Below, piece after piece: positions 1-5,843 of a stretch of 8,983 bases of DNA; positions within the stretch are counted from its first letter, which is position 1; each line of letters opens with the position of its first letter. The DNA is from Anaerolineae bacterium (GTDB taxonomy: Bacteria > Chloroflexota > Anaerolineae > JAFGEY01). The notes under the pieces are model-generated. The model ran no database searches and had not been told where the DNA came from. It worked only from the letters and a program-made list of their open reading frames with translations. Made by a program: the position numbers and the translations under genes. The stretch covers positions 1-8,983 of the forward strand of contig JAFGEY010000373.1 of the NCBI GenBank assembly GCA_016931365.1, written 5' to 3'.

Positions 1-297
1 GTAGCGGGCCAGCGTTTGATGCGCGCGCCAGTTGCTTTCGCGCAGGCTGACCTCGCGCACGATCAACGCACGCAGGTGCAGCCGCGCCGACTCACCGTCC
101 TCATCGTTGATGCCCGTGTTGCCGATGTGCGGATAGGTCATCGCCACCATCTGGCCGCGATACGAGGGATCGGTGAGGATTTCCTGGTAGCCGGTCATCC
201 CGGTGTTAAAGACCACCTCGCCCACCTGCTCGCCCGGTGCGCCAAAGGATCGACCGCGAAATGTCGTGCCGTCTTCCAGAACAAGCAATGCTTCCAT
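1..297 (-). CDS. carA: Carbamoyl-phosphate synthase small subunit, N-terminal part (cut by the window edge)
   Basis: The first 99 codons are present; the rest lies beyond position 1. The small subunit is the glutaminase that passes ammonia to CarB, making carbamoyl phosphate for citrulline and pyrimidines. The visible part is the N-terminal CPSase small-chain domain: a start of the form [15 protein letters not shown], the hallmark [18 protein letters not shown] at about residues 34-51, and [12 protein letters not shown] at about 58-69. The glutaminase domain is outside the window. The ATG at 295-297 lies one base after the TAG of the upstream acetyltransferase (TAG-G-ATG), and a GGGAG ribosome site sits inside the end of that gene, so the two are probably translationally coupled. 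As the last visible member of the arg operon it should share the leader control in front of argC. The family assignment is firm. Confidence 0.95.
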   Translation of the reverse strand, partial: MEALLVLEDGTTFRGRSFGAPGEQVGEVVFNTGMTGYQEILTDPSYRGQMVAMTYPHIGNTGINDEDGESARLHLRALIVREVSLRESNWRAHQTLARY

Positions 298-298
298 C

Positions 299-772
299 CT
301 ACTCCCAACTCCCCAATCTAAGCACCACTGCCGTCTCATCACAATTGGGGAATTTGGGGCAATCCATACACTCGCCCCATACCTTGCGTGGCATCGTTTC
401 CTTTTCAGTCTCCCTAAAACCCAGGTGCTCAAAGAACACCTGCTGATAGGTCAGCGCAAACACTAGCGGCAGCTTGAGGTCGATCGCATCCTGGATCAAG
501 GCCTTGACAATCTGGCGACCCACACCGTTGCCCTGAAAGCGCTCGTCGACGGCCAATGAGCGAATTTCGCCCAGGTCATTCCACAGAATGTGCAATGCGC
601 CGCAGCCGGCAAACTCGCCCTCCTTTTCGGCGACAAAAAAGTCGCGGATGTTTTGATAGAGGTGGTTACGCGACTTGGGCAGCATCAACCCTTTGCTGGC
701 AAAAGCGTTGATCAATGCATGCATATTTTCGACGTCGCCTAACGTGGCGCGGCGGACAAATAAATCAGACAT
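299..772 (-). CDS. argA: Short GNAT-type amino-acid N-acetyltransferase, probable N-acetylglutamate synthase
   Basis: Predicted 157-residue GNAT acetyltransferase that likely transfers acetyl from acetyl-CoA to L-glutamate, the first step of arginine synthesis. The acetyl-CoA loop is seen as QGNGVG at residues 80-85 (R/Q-x-x-G-x-G/A type), preceded by the strand [10 protein letters not shown]. The C-terminus has [17 protein letters not shown] (about 130-146) with Cys135, Cys138 and Cys144. This cysteine-rich tail is, as I recall, typical of the short stand-alone synthases and differs from classical ArgA, which carries a kinase-like domain. The start is the ATG at 770-772 because GGAGG lies five bases upstream; an in-frame TTG at 793 has no such support. 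It lies between argD (86-bp gap) and carA (1-bp gap), which supports the role. The substrate is inferred from context; another amino acid is possible. Confidence 0.82.
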   Translation of the reverse strand: MSDLFVRRATLGDVENMHALINAFASKGLMLPKSRNHLYQNIRDFFVAEKEGEFAGCGALHILWNDLGEIRSLAVDERFQGNGVGRQIVKALIQDAIDLKLPLVFALTYQQVFFEHLGFRETEKETMPRKVWGECMDCPKFPNCDETAVVLRLGSWE

Positions 773-787
773 AAATGCCTCCAAAAC

Positions 788-849
788 CGTCAAACGTCAT
801 CCGTCAAACGTCGGGACAATTCAATGCCACTGACGCTTGACGTTTGACG
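788..849. repeat. 7-bp-period inverted repeat in the argD-argA gap
   Basis: The element fills most of the 86-bp gap. CGTC occurs at 788, 795, 802 and 809, exactly 7 bp apart. The opposite-strand word GACG occurs at 832, 839 and 846, again 7 bp apart. CGTCAAACGTC at 802-812 is a perfect 11-bp inverted match to 839-849, and 788-798 carries the same 11-mer, so either left copy could pair with the right arm across a loop. The arrangement is two short heptad tandem arrays facing each other. It lies inside a transcribed operon, so the mRNA could fold here. There is no U-tract after the stem, so it does not look like a terminator. Confidence 0.8.
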
Positions 850-858
850 CACGATTTC

Positions 859-2052
859 TCACCCAAGTTTTGTGAACATCCAATCCAATTTCTGAATGGC
901 GGCGTCAATCTCGGCCTTTTCCGCCGTGTACGGCGGAAGCAGGCGCACGGTGTGCTCGCCCGACGAGCCGAGCAGCAGGCCGTGCTCGTAGCCGGCGGCG
1001 AGAACGTCCGCGGTTTGCAGCGTGGTATCGACACCCCACATCAGCCCGCGGCCGCGAACATCGCCCACACACGAGTGCCGGGAGGCCAGGTCGCCCAGCG
1101 CTTCGCCCAAATAGTCGCCCTTTTCACAGACGCCGGTCAGAAATTCGGGCCGATTGACCACGCCGAGCACGGCCCGCGCCACCGCGCAGATCAGGGGGTT
1201 GGCGGCAAACGTGCTGCCGTGATCGCCCGGCTCCAGCAGCGCTGCAACCCGCTCTGCCGCCAGCGCCGCGCCGATCGGCAGGCCACCGCCCAGCGGCTTG
1301 GCCACCGAGATCAGGTCAGGCAAAACGCCGCTCGGCTCAAAGCCCCACAGCGTGCCGGTGCGCCCCATGCCGCACTGGATTTCGTCGCAAATCAACAGCG
1401 CATCGATCTCATCGCACACCGCGCGCAAGCCCTGCAAAAATCCGGGCCGCGCCGGGTAAATGCCGCCCTCGCCCTGCACCGCCTCGACGATCACGCCACA
1501 TGGCTGCACCTCTTTGATCAACGATTGTGCGGCTCCGAGGTCATTGAACGGCGCAAAATGGACGCCAGGCATCAGCGGTTCAAAGGGCGCGCGATAGCGT
1601 TCCTTGGCGGTGAGCGCCAGTGCGCCCATAGTCCGCCCGTGGAACGAATGCTCAAAGGCGACAAAGTTTGTTTTCCCTCCATGCGCCTGGCCCCACTTGC
1701 GCGCAAACTTGATGCACGCCTCGACCGCTTCAGTGCCCGAGTTGCAAAAATAGACCCGATCAGCTCCCGGCGCGCTCTCGACCAGGTCGCGGGCCAGCAG
1801 CGCCTGTGGTGCGGTGTGATAGAGGTTGGAAACGTGCAGCAGCTTGCCCGCTTGCTCCTGAATCGCCTGCACCACCGCCGGGTGTCGATGCCCCAGCGCA
1901 TTGACGGCAATGCCGCCCAAAAAATCCAGGTAGGCCTTGCCTTCCGTATCATAGACATACGCGCCTTCACCCCGATCGAGCACAAACGAGGGGCGCTTGT
2001 AGGTTTGAACGACATACTTGTTTTCCAGATCAATGATCTCTTGTGTGTTCAT
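859..2052 (-). CDS. argD: Acetylornithine aminotransferase
   Basis: Predicted 397-residue PLP-dependent class III aminotransferase converting N-acetylglutamate semialdehyde to N-acetylornithine with glutamate as amino donor. Visible motifs are FLGGIAVNALGH (44-55), the phosphate-binding CNSGTEAVE (103-111), FHGRTMGAL (137-145), the EAVQGEGG segment (190-197), LLICDEIQCGMGRTG with Asp223 that would contact the cofactor nitrogen, and SVAKPLGGGLPIGA with the Schiff-base lysine Lys252. HGSTFAANPL follows, as usual in the family. Length is normal. The start is the ATG at 2050-2052, preceded by AAGGAG at a 6-base spacing. The reading frame stays open to 2127 only because it passes through the repeat in the gap, so the longer form is unlikely. 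It follows argB by 75 bp in the same operon. A relative acting on succinylornithine or GABA is less likely given the neighbours. Confidence 0.95.
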   Translation of the reverse strand: MNTQEIIDLENKYVVQTYKRPSFVLDRGEGAYVYDTEGKAYLDFLGGIAVNALGHRHPAVVQAIQEQAGKLLHVSNLYHTAPQALLARDLVESAPGADRVYFCNSGTEAVEACIKFARKWGQAHGGKTNFVAFEHSFHGRTMGALALTAKERYRAPFEPLMPGVHFAPFNDLGAAQSLIKEVQPCGVIVEAVQGEGGIYPARPGFLQGLRAVCDEIDALLICDEIQCGMGRTGTLWGFEPSGVLPDLISVAKPLGGGLPIGAALAAERVAALLEPGDHGSTFAANPLICAVARAVLGVVNRPEFLTGVCEKGDYLGEALGDLASRHSCVGDVRGRGLMWGVDTTLQTADVLAAGYEHGLLLGSSGEHTVRLLPPYTAEKAEIDAAIQKLDWMFTKLG

Positions 2053-2075
2053 CAGGCTCTCCTTTCGAGTAAAGA

Positions 2076-2124
2076 GCGTATTCCATATTGCGTATTCCGT
2101 GGACGGAATACGCAATACGCAGTA
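2076..2124. repeat. 49-bp heptad-periodic palindrome in the argB-argD gap
   Basis: The stretch splits cleanly into seven 7-bp units. The left three are GCGTATT-like (the first and third identical, the second CCATATT) and the right three are the inverse type (CGGAATA, CGCAATA, CGCAGTA) around a central unit CCGTGGA. Positions 2086-2100 pair perfectly with 2103-2117 (15 bp), and the centre bases 2101-2102 plus neighbours would form the turn. The element occupies two thirds of the 75-bp gap and ends three bases short of the argB stop codon. In the operon mRNA it would give a strong hairpin just upstream of the argD ribosome site. No U-run follows, so it is not a standard terminator. Confidence 0.85.
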
Positions 2125-2127
2125 CAT

Positions 2128-2937
2128 TTAATGCACAACTTGCTCCTGGCGGACAAAACACGTCCCTTCTCCGCACACCAACCCTTCCAGATTGGCGATT
2201 CTCACTCGTTCCACGCCGCGCTCCAACGCCGCCAGCGCCGACCTGACCTTGGGGATCATTCCGCCGTTGATCTCACCCGCTACGATCAGCGCCTCGACCT
2301 CGCCCGGCGAAAGCAGCGGCAGGCAGATCTTGTCCGCGCTGGTCGGGCTACTGCCCGCCAGTACCCCGGGCACGTTGCTGACGAAAACCAGTTCGCGCGC
2401 GCCCAGCGCCGAGGCCAGCGCCGCCGCCGCGTGATCGGCGTTGACGTTATAGCTGTGACCATCCAGTCCGAGCGAAATCGGCGAAATGATCGGCACGATG
2501 CCCTGATCGAGCAGTGCTTCAAGCAGGCTCGTGTTCGCGCCAGTCACGTCGCCGACCCAGCCCCAGTCCTTGCCGGGCTGTGACAGCCTATTCACACGGA
2601 TCAGCCCATCGTCTATGCCGCTCAGCCCCACCGCCCGCATCCCCACCGACACAAACCGCGCCGCCAGCCGCTTGTTGGTCAGGCCCGACAGCACCATCTC
2701 GGCCACATCCAGCGATGCGTCATCGGTCACGCGCAGCCCATCGACAAAACGGGCTTCCAGGCCCAATTGGGCTTGCAGATTGGCAATCGTCTTGCCGCCG
2801 CCATGAACGAGCACAACCGCCACTTCTTTTTGCAGCGCGCGCACCGCTGTGATCAACCCGGCGACAAAATCATCCGCCGCGCCGTAGGCGATGGCTTCCA
2901 GCTCACTGCCACCGATCTTAAGCACCAACCGCTCCAT
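2128..2937 (-). CDS. argB: Acetylglutamate kinase
   Basis: Predicted 269-residue amino-acid kinase phosphorylating N-acetylglutamate at the gamma-carboxylate. It shows the N-terminal LVLKIGGSE (residues 4-12), the substrate loop VHGGGK, FVDGLRVTD, LVFVSNVPGVL and a C-terminal GEINGGMIPKVRSAL, all in the family order. The DGLRVTD and YNVNADHAAAALA wording fits ArgB rather than the LysW-dependent LysZ kinases. The protein begins almost at the first beta strand and so lacks the N-terminal helix found in arginine-inhibited, ring-hexamer kinases; by analogy it may be arginine-insensitive, leaving feedback to the acetyltransferase and to the leader. The ATG at 2935-2937 follows AGGAGG by four bases and is preferred over in-frame upstream alternatives. 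It starts 24 bp after argC. Confidence 0.95.
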   Translation of the reverse strand: MERLVLKIGGSELEAIAYGAADDFVAGLITAVRALQKEVAVVLVHGGGKTIANLQAQLGLEARFVDGLRVTDDASLDVAEMVLSGLTNKRLAARFVSVGMRAVGLSGIDDGLIRVNRLSQPGKDWGWVGDVTGANTSLLEALLDQGIVPIISPISLGLDGHSYNVNADHAAAALASALGARELVFVSNVPGVLAGSSPTSADKICLPLLSPGEVEALIVAGEINGGMIPKVRSALAALERGVERVRIANLEGLVCGEGTCFVRQEQVVH

Positions 2938-2961
2938 TACACCTCCTGCCCACCCAACCAC

Positions 2962-3975
2962 CTAATTCCCCAACCCCATCGTCTCATCCAGCCCAAACAT
3001 CACGTTCATATTCTGCACCATCTGCCCCGATGCGCCCTTGATCAAATTGTCGAGCGCCGACACGATAATGAAATCGTTCTCGCCCGCCTCGGCAAAAGAG
3101 ACGGCAAAGCGGTTGGTGTGGGCCACATAGGCCAGCGAAGCGAGCTTGCCCGGCGGCAAGATGTGGATGAACGGCTCGTCGGCGTAGACGCTGGCGTAAA
3201 AATGAGCCAGCTTGTCCACCGACCAGCCCGCATCGAGCGTGACATAAATCGTCGACAGGATGCCGCGGCTCACGGGCAGCAGATGCGGCGAAAATGTGAC
3301 CCGCAGGTCCATATCACCCCACGCTCTCACCTCTTGCTCGATTTCGGCCAGATGGCGGTGCGCCCGCCCGATGTTGTAGGGTCTGAAATCCTCGTTCACT
3401 TCGACAAACAGCGATCCCTGCTTGGGCGCGCGCCCCGCCCCCGACGCACCCGACTTGGCATCGACGATGATCCGTGGAGATTGCAAATAGTCGTTTTGGA
3501 CCAACGGATACAGCGCCAGCAGCGCGCCGGTCGGGTAGCAGCCAGGGCAAGCCACCAGTTGAGCAGAAACGATCTGCTCACGGTAAACCTCGGTCAGCCC
3601 ATAGACGGCATTGGAGATCAGTTCCGGCGCGCCGTGCGCCGTTTTGTACCACCGCTCGTAGGCCTGGACATCGCGCAGCCGGAAATCCGCCGACAGGTCA
3701 ATGCAGCGCACACCCGCCTCATACGCTCGCCGCACCCATTCGACTGACTCGCCGTGCGGCAGGCAGAAAAAGGCCACCTCGATCCGGTCGAGCAGCGCGT
3801 CCTCGGCCGCGATCAGCGGCACGTCGTACGGACAGGAATACAGGTCGCTGATTCGCTGCCCTACGCTGCTCTGCGAGGTGGCAAAAACAAGCTCAATCTG
3901 CGGATGATGTTGAAATATCTTGATCAATTCATAACCGGTATACCCGGTCGCACCGAAAATGCCTGCTCTGATCAT
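2962..3975 (-). CDS. argC: N-acetyl-gamma-glutamyl-phosphate reductase
   Basis: Predicted 337-residue NADPH-dependent reductase turning N-acetylglutamyl phosphate into the semialdehyde. The Rossmann motif GATGYTG is at 8-14. CLPHGESVEW, IDLSADFRL and NAVYGLTE follow. The catalytic cysteine is Cys146 in ACPGCYPTGA. GASGAGR is at about 176-182, HRHLAEIEQE at 206-215, and LLPVSRGILSTIY follows. Length fits the long (type 1) family. The start is the ATG at 3973-3975 with GGAGG seven bases upstream. The frame is open further upstream to 4062, but that extension would read straight through the terminator hairpin of the leader and has no matching ribosome site, so I reject it. This is the first structural gene after the arginine-codon leader and promoter, and its expression probably depends on read-through of that terminator. 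Confidence 0.96.
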   Translation of the reverse strand: MIRAGIFGATGYTGYELIKIFQHHPQIELVFATSQSSVGQRISDLYSCPYDVPLIAAEDALLDRIEVAFFCLPHGESVEWVRRAYEAGVRCIDLSADFRLRDVQAYERWYKTAHGAPELISNAVYGLTEVYREQIVSAQLVACPGCYPTGALLALYPLVQNDYLQSPRIIVDAKSGASGAGRAPKQGSLFVEVNEDFRPYNIGRAHRHLAEIEQEVRAWGDMDLRVTFSPHLLPVSRGILSTIYVTLDAGWSVDKLAHFYASVYADEPFIHILPPGKLASLAYVAHTNRFAVSFAEAGENDFIIVSALDNLIKGASGQMVQNMNVMFGLDETMGLGN

Positions 3976-4000
3976 CTCATTTCCTCCGACAAAACGGCAC

Positions 4001-4035
4001 AAAAAAAAGCGGTCCTCCAAGGTGGAGGGCCGCTT
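4001..4035 (-). terminator. Intrinsic terminator (attenuator) in the argC leader
   Basis: Reading the minus strand, positions 4034-4023 pair with 4019-4008 around the three-base loop 4022-4020. The stem is 5 bp, one C/A mismatch (4029 against 4013), then 6-7 bp, and it can be lengthened by the A-T pair 4035/4007. Eight T residues (4008-4001) follow directly. This is a textbook Rho-independent terminator lying only about 12 bases upstream of the argC ribosome site, so it would stop transcription before the operon. It is not needed as an end for the upstream exporter genes, because a strong promoter lies between them and it. A role as a conditional stop is supported by the competing pairing described for 4029-4068. 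Confidence 0.93.
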
Positions 4036-4121
4036 GACGCGATCTACGTTGACGCACACCAAGACGACAACTCAGCTTGGAAACACTAGCTGTGTGTCTT
4101 TCGTCGTCGGACGGTGTGCGC
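4029..4121 (-). promoter_or_regulatory. Alternative RNA structures of the argC attenuator
   Basis: Two mutually exclusive pairings can be drawn by hand. Hairpin 1:2 joins 4121-4113 with 4052-4060 (eight Watson-Crick pairs plus one G-U) and 4108-4101 with 4063-4070 (six Watson-Crick, one G-U, one A-U). The second block consists largely of the arginine codons. Antiterminator 2:3 joins 4068-4065 with 4029-4032 and 4063-4055 with 4033-4041, with a single bulged base at 4064: 13 pairs, four of them G-U, and a 13-base loop. It takes the 5' half of the terminator stem (4034-4029) and also the 3' arm of hairpin 1:2. A ribosome stalled on the CGA codons would break 1:2, free arm 2 for 2:3 and so prevent termination. 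With arginine plentiful, 1:2 and the terminator would form. The folding energies were not computed. Confidence 0.8.
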
Positions 4122-4136
4122 AAAATTGGCAGTCAT
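4086..4136 (-). CDS. Arginine-codon leader peptide of the argC operon
   Basis: A 16-codon ORF reading MTANFAHTVRRRKTHS and ending in TAG at 4086-4088. Codons 10-12 (4109-4101) are three CGA arginine codons in a row. An AGGAG ribosome site (4150-4146) precedes the ATG by nine bases, so it should be translated soon after the transcript begins. CGA looks uncommon here: by hand count 2 of 19 arginine codons in argC and 1 of 9 in the carA fragment. The peptide has no recognised domain and is likely made only to sense charged tRNA-Arg. Its arginine codons form one arm of a leader hairpin, and the terminator starts about 50 bases after its stop codon. Small size means chance occurrence cannot be excluded by the ORF alone; the run of Arg codons and the structural context make that unlikely. 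Confidence 0.85.
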   Translation of the reverse strand: MTANFAHTVRRRKTHS

Positions 4137-4158
4137 TTCGAATTACTCCTGGGCGCAG

Positions 4159-4187
4159 AGTGTATCATAGAATGGCGCGGGTGTCAA
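4159..4187 (-). promoter_or_regulatory. Sigma-70-type promoter of the argC operon
   Basis: On the minus strand there is a perfect -35 TTGACA (4187-4182), a spacer of exactly 17 bases, and a -10 TACACT (4164-4159) preceded by TGA, giving an extended -10 (TG-n-TACACT). Transcription should begin near 4156-4150, just ahead of the leader-peptide ribosome site, leaving a leader of about 175 nt before argC. It lies in the 273-bp gap between the exporter permease gene and argC, so the arg operon has its own promoter. No ArgR-type box (paired TGAAT/ATTCA halves) is visible around it. The stretch 4188-4248 upstream holds only a 12-bp palindrome at 4237-4248 and no gene. Confidence 0.88.
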
Positions 4188-4248
4188 ATCCACGCCTTCC
4201 GAGCTGACTGGTAGTGTGTCCCTGATTCAGGAAATGCATCCGCGGATG

Positions 4249-5040
4249 TCAACTCGACGCGCTGGCATAGCGCCGCAGCCCCAATCGAAACAGGATCGAT
4301 GCCCCGGCGAACAGCGTCGCCGCCAGCGCCAGTCCGCCAAGCAGCGCGCCGGCCGGCAGGCTGCCGGTAAGCGCCTGCGCCGGCAGTGTGGTCATCACGC
4401 CGACGGGCACGATCCAGGTCAGCACCAGCCGCAGCCAGCCGGGATACAGTCCCACCGGGTAGCGCGCCATCTGGAAAAAAGCGTTAAACAACCAGGTGAA
4501 CAGAAATCCGGGACTCCATAGCACCAGCGCGCTCAGGGCAAGCAAAAGGGCATAGAGGATAGTCATGCCCGCCAGTAGGGCCACCCCAAAAGCTGCCAGT
4601 CGCACTAGGGTCAGCACGGCGTGCAGTTGGGCCATCGACACACCAAGCACGCCGAGGGCCAGCGCCAGGTCGATCAAGGCCAGCGGGTGCCAGTAGCGCA
4701 CACTGGCCAAAAACTGCACATCGACCGGCTTGAGCAGCGTAAAATCAAACTTGCCGCTCCAGATTTCACCATCCATCCCGGCCAGCGACTCCAGGCTGGG
4801 ACCGATGAACAGGCGATGCAGCGCCCCAAGCAGCAGGTACACTCCCAGCAGCGTCAGCGCCGAGGGCAGCGTCCAGCCCCGGATCGACTCGATCTGGCCG
4901 AACAGCACCACCACGCCGAGCACGCCCGTGCCCAGGTTGAGCACAGAATGCAGCAGGCTGATCCAGAAATTGGCGCGGTAGGCCATCTCGTTCTGGATCG
5001 ACACCCGGGCAAAACGACGAACCAGTCTCAGGTAATGCAT
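4249..5040 (-). CDS. ABC-2 family exporter permease (PF06182/DUF990 type), second subunit
   Basis: Predicted 263-residue inner-membrane subunit with about six hydrophobic segments, roughly at 25-48, 60-78, 118-138, 145-175, 178-195 and 205-255. Family-like features are GEIWSGKFDFTLLKPVD (91-107), a polar stretch between the second and third segments, and RYPVGLYPGWLRLVLTWIVP (193-212). These match the uncharacterised ABC transporter permeases grouped as COG3694, which pair with a COG4587-type permease and a COG4586-type ATPase. The ATG at 5038-5040 lies two bases after the TAG of the preceding permease gene, with a GGGAGG ribosome site inside that gene, so the two should be made together. The substrate is unknown: relatives have been linked to export of toxic cationic compounds such as viologens, but nothing here proves this. 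No terminator is seen after the stop codon. Confidence 0.85.
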   Translation of the reverse strand: MHYLRLVRRFARVSIQNEMAYRANFWISLLHSVLNLGTGVLGVVVLFGQIESIRGWTLPSALTLLGVYLLLGALHRLFIGPSLESLAGMDGEIWSGKFDFTLLKPVDVQFLASVRYWHPLALIDLALALGVLGVSMAQLHAVLTLVRLAAFGVALLAGMTILYALLLALSALVLWSPGFLFTWLFNAFFQMARYPVGLYPGWLRLVLTWIVPVGVMTTLPAQALTGSLPAGALLGGLALAATLFAGASILFRLGLRRYASASS

Positions 5041-5042
5041 CG

Positions 5043-5843
5043 CTACCCTCCCACCGCGGCATAGCGCTTGACGCCTTCGCGCCACATAGTCACAAACAAG
5101 GTCACTGCAATCCCCAGCCAGGCAGCCTGGACGGCCAGCCCGGCCCCAATCTGGGACCCGCTCAACTGCCCGATCAGGATTTCCACCGGAAAGCCGAGCA
5201 TGTAGCGAAAGGGCAGCACGGTCGAAACCCGGCGCAGCAGGTCGGGCAGCAGCGCAGTCGGCGCGACCTGCCCGGCGAGCAAAAAGATCAGCGCGTCCTG
5301 GAGGGACAGCAGCGCATCGGCGCGGGTGGCCCAAAATGCCAGCAGGGCCAGCCAGTAGCCCCAAAAAAAGCGCAGCGCCCAGGCCATCGCCAGCGCGGGG
5401 ACAAAGGCCAGCAAGTTGGGCAGTGTAAAATGCACCGCCGGCCGCAAGAGCAGCGCCAGAATCAGCGTCACCGGGATGGTGAACAGCATGTACACCACCG
5501 TGCCCGCCACCTGCGTCGACACGGCATCCCAGAACGGATGCAGCGGGCGCAGCAGCAGCGAATTCATCCCACCGTAGCGAATCACGTCGCCGACCGTCCA
5601 GTTGGTCTGCGAATAGGTAAGCTGGTTGACGACAATCAACACCAGGTAATAGACGATAAACTGGTCACGTGACATCCCGCCAACCGGGCTATCGCCCGCC
5701 GCCGTCGACCAGACCAGCAGGTAAATCAGCGGTGGAATCATCCAGCCAAAGGCAAGCAGCCAGAAAAAGCTGCGCGCAGCGACCCACATCATCCAGGTGC
5801 GGCGGATCAGCGCCCACGCGCCGCGATAGTTAATAGCCATCAT
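5043..5843 (-). CDS. ABC-2 family exporter permease (PF06182/DUF990 type), first subunit
   Basis: Predicted 266-residue membrane protein with about six hydrophobic segments, near 25-46, 61-77, 111-133, 142-171, 182-200 and 233-252. It has the family-like stretch GQVAPTALLPDLLRRVSTVL (191-210), followed by PFRYMLGFPVEIL, and NSLLLRPLHPFW after the second segment. Best match by eye is the COG4587-type permease that forms a heterodimer with the COG3694-type one encoded next. The start is the ATG at 5841-5843 (AAGGAG seven bases upstream); a second ATG follows immediately at 5838-5840. The start codon overlaps the reductase stop codon as ATGA, a sign of translational coupling. The long upstream continuation of this frame, to 6425, is antisense-like noise over the reductase gene. 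It should work with the ATPase at 6641-7636. Confidence 0.86.
   Translation of the reverse strand: MMAINYRGAWALIRRTWMMWVAARSFFWLLAFGWMIPPLIYLLVWSTAAGDSPVGGMSRDQFIVYYLVLIVVNQLTYSQTNWTVGDVIRYGGMNSLLLRPLHPFWDAVSTQVAGTVVYMLFTIPVTLILALLLRPAVHFTLPNLLAFVPALAMAWALRFFWGYWLALLAFWATRADALLSLQDALIFLLAGQVAPTALLPDLLRRVSTVLPFRYMLGFPVEILIGQLSGSQIGAGLAVQAAWLGIAVTLFVTMWREGVKRYAAVGG

Noticed and set aside
2076..2124. CRISPR array
   Set aside because: The repeats are only 7 bp, contiguous without spacers, and mirror each other; no cas gene is present.
844..2583. Long plus-strand ORF of 579 codons
   Set aside because: It lies antisense to argD and argB, crosses both genes and their repeat-filled gap, is rich in Arg, Gln and His as shadow frames of GC-rich genes are, and shows no known domain.
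2767..3747. Plus-strand ORF of 326 codons
   Set aside because: It is antisense to argC and argB, whose minus-strand products have complete catalytic motifs; composition is shadow-like and no ribosome site is evident.
3976..4062. N-terminal extension of argC to 4062
   Set aside because: It would translate the terminator hairpin and U-tract, lacks a ribosome site, and adds residues with no family likeness before the normal MIRAGIFGATG start.
4001..4156. T-box leader or riboswitch in front of argC
   Set aside because: I see no T-box consensus (such as the UGGN-containing antiterminator bulge motif) or recognised aptamer. The translated Arg-codon ORF and competing stems explain the leader better.
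4188..4248. ArgR operator (ARG box) or terminator of the exporter operon upstream of the arg promoter
   Set aside because: Only an isolated TGAAT half (inside CCTGAATCAGG) and a 12-bp palindrome at 4237-4248 are present. There is no paired ARG box, and neither short palindrome has a U-tract.
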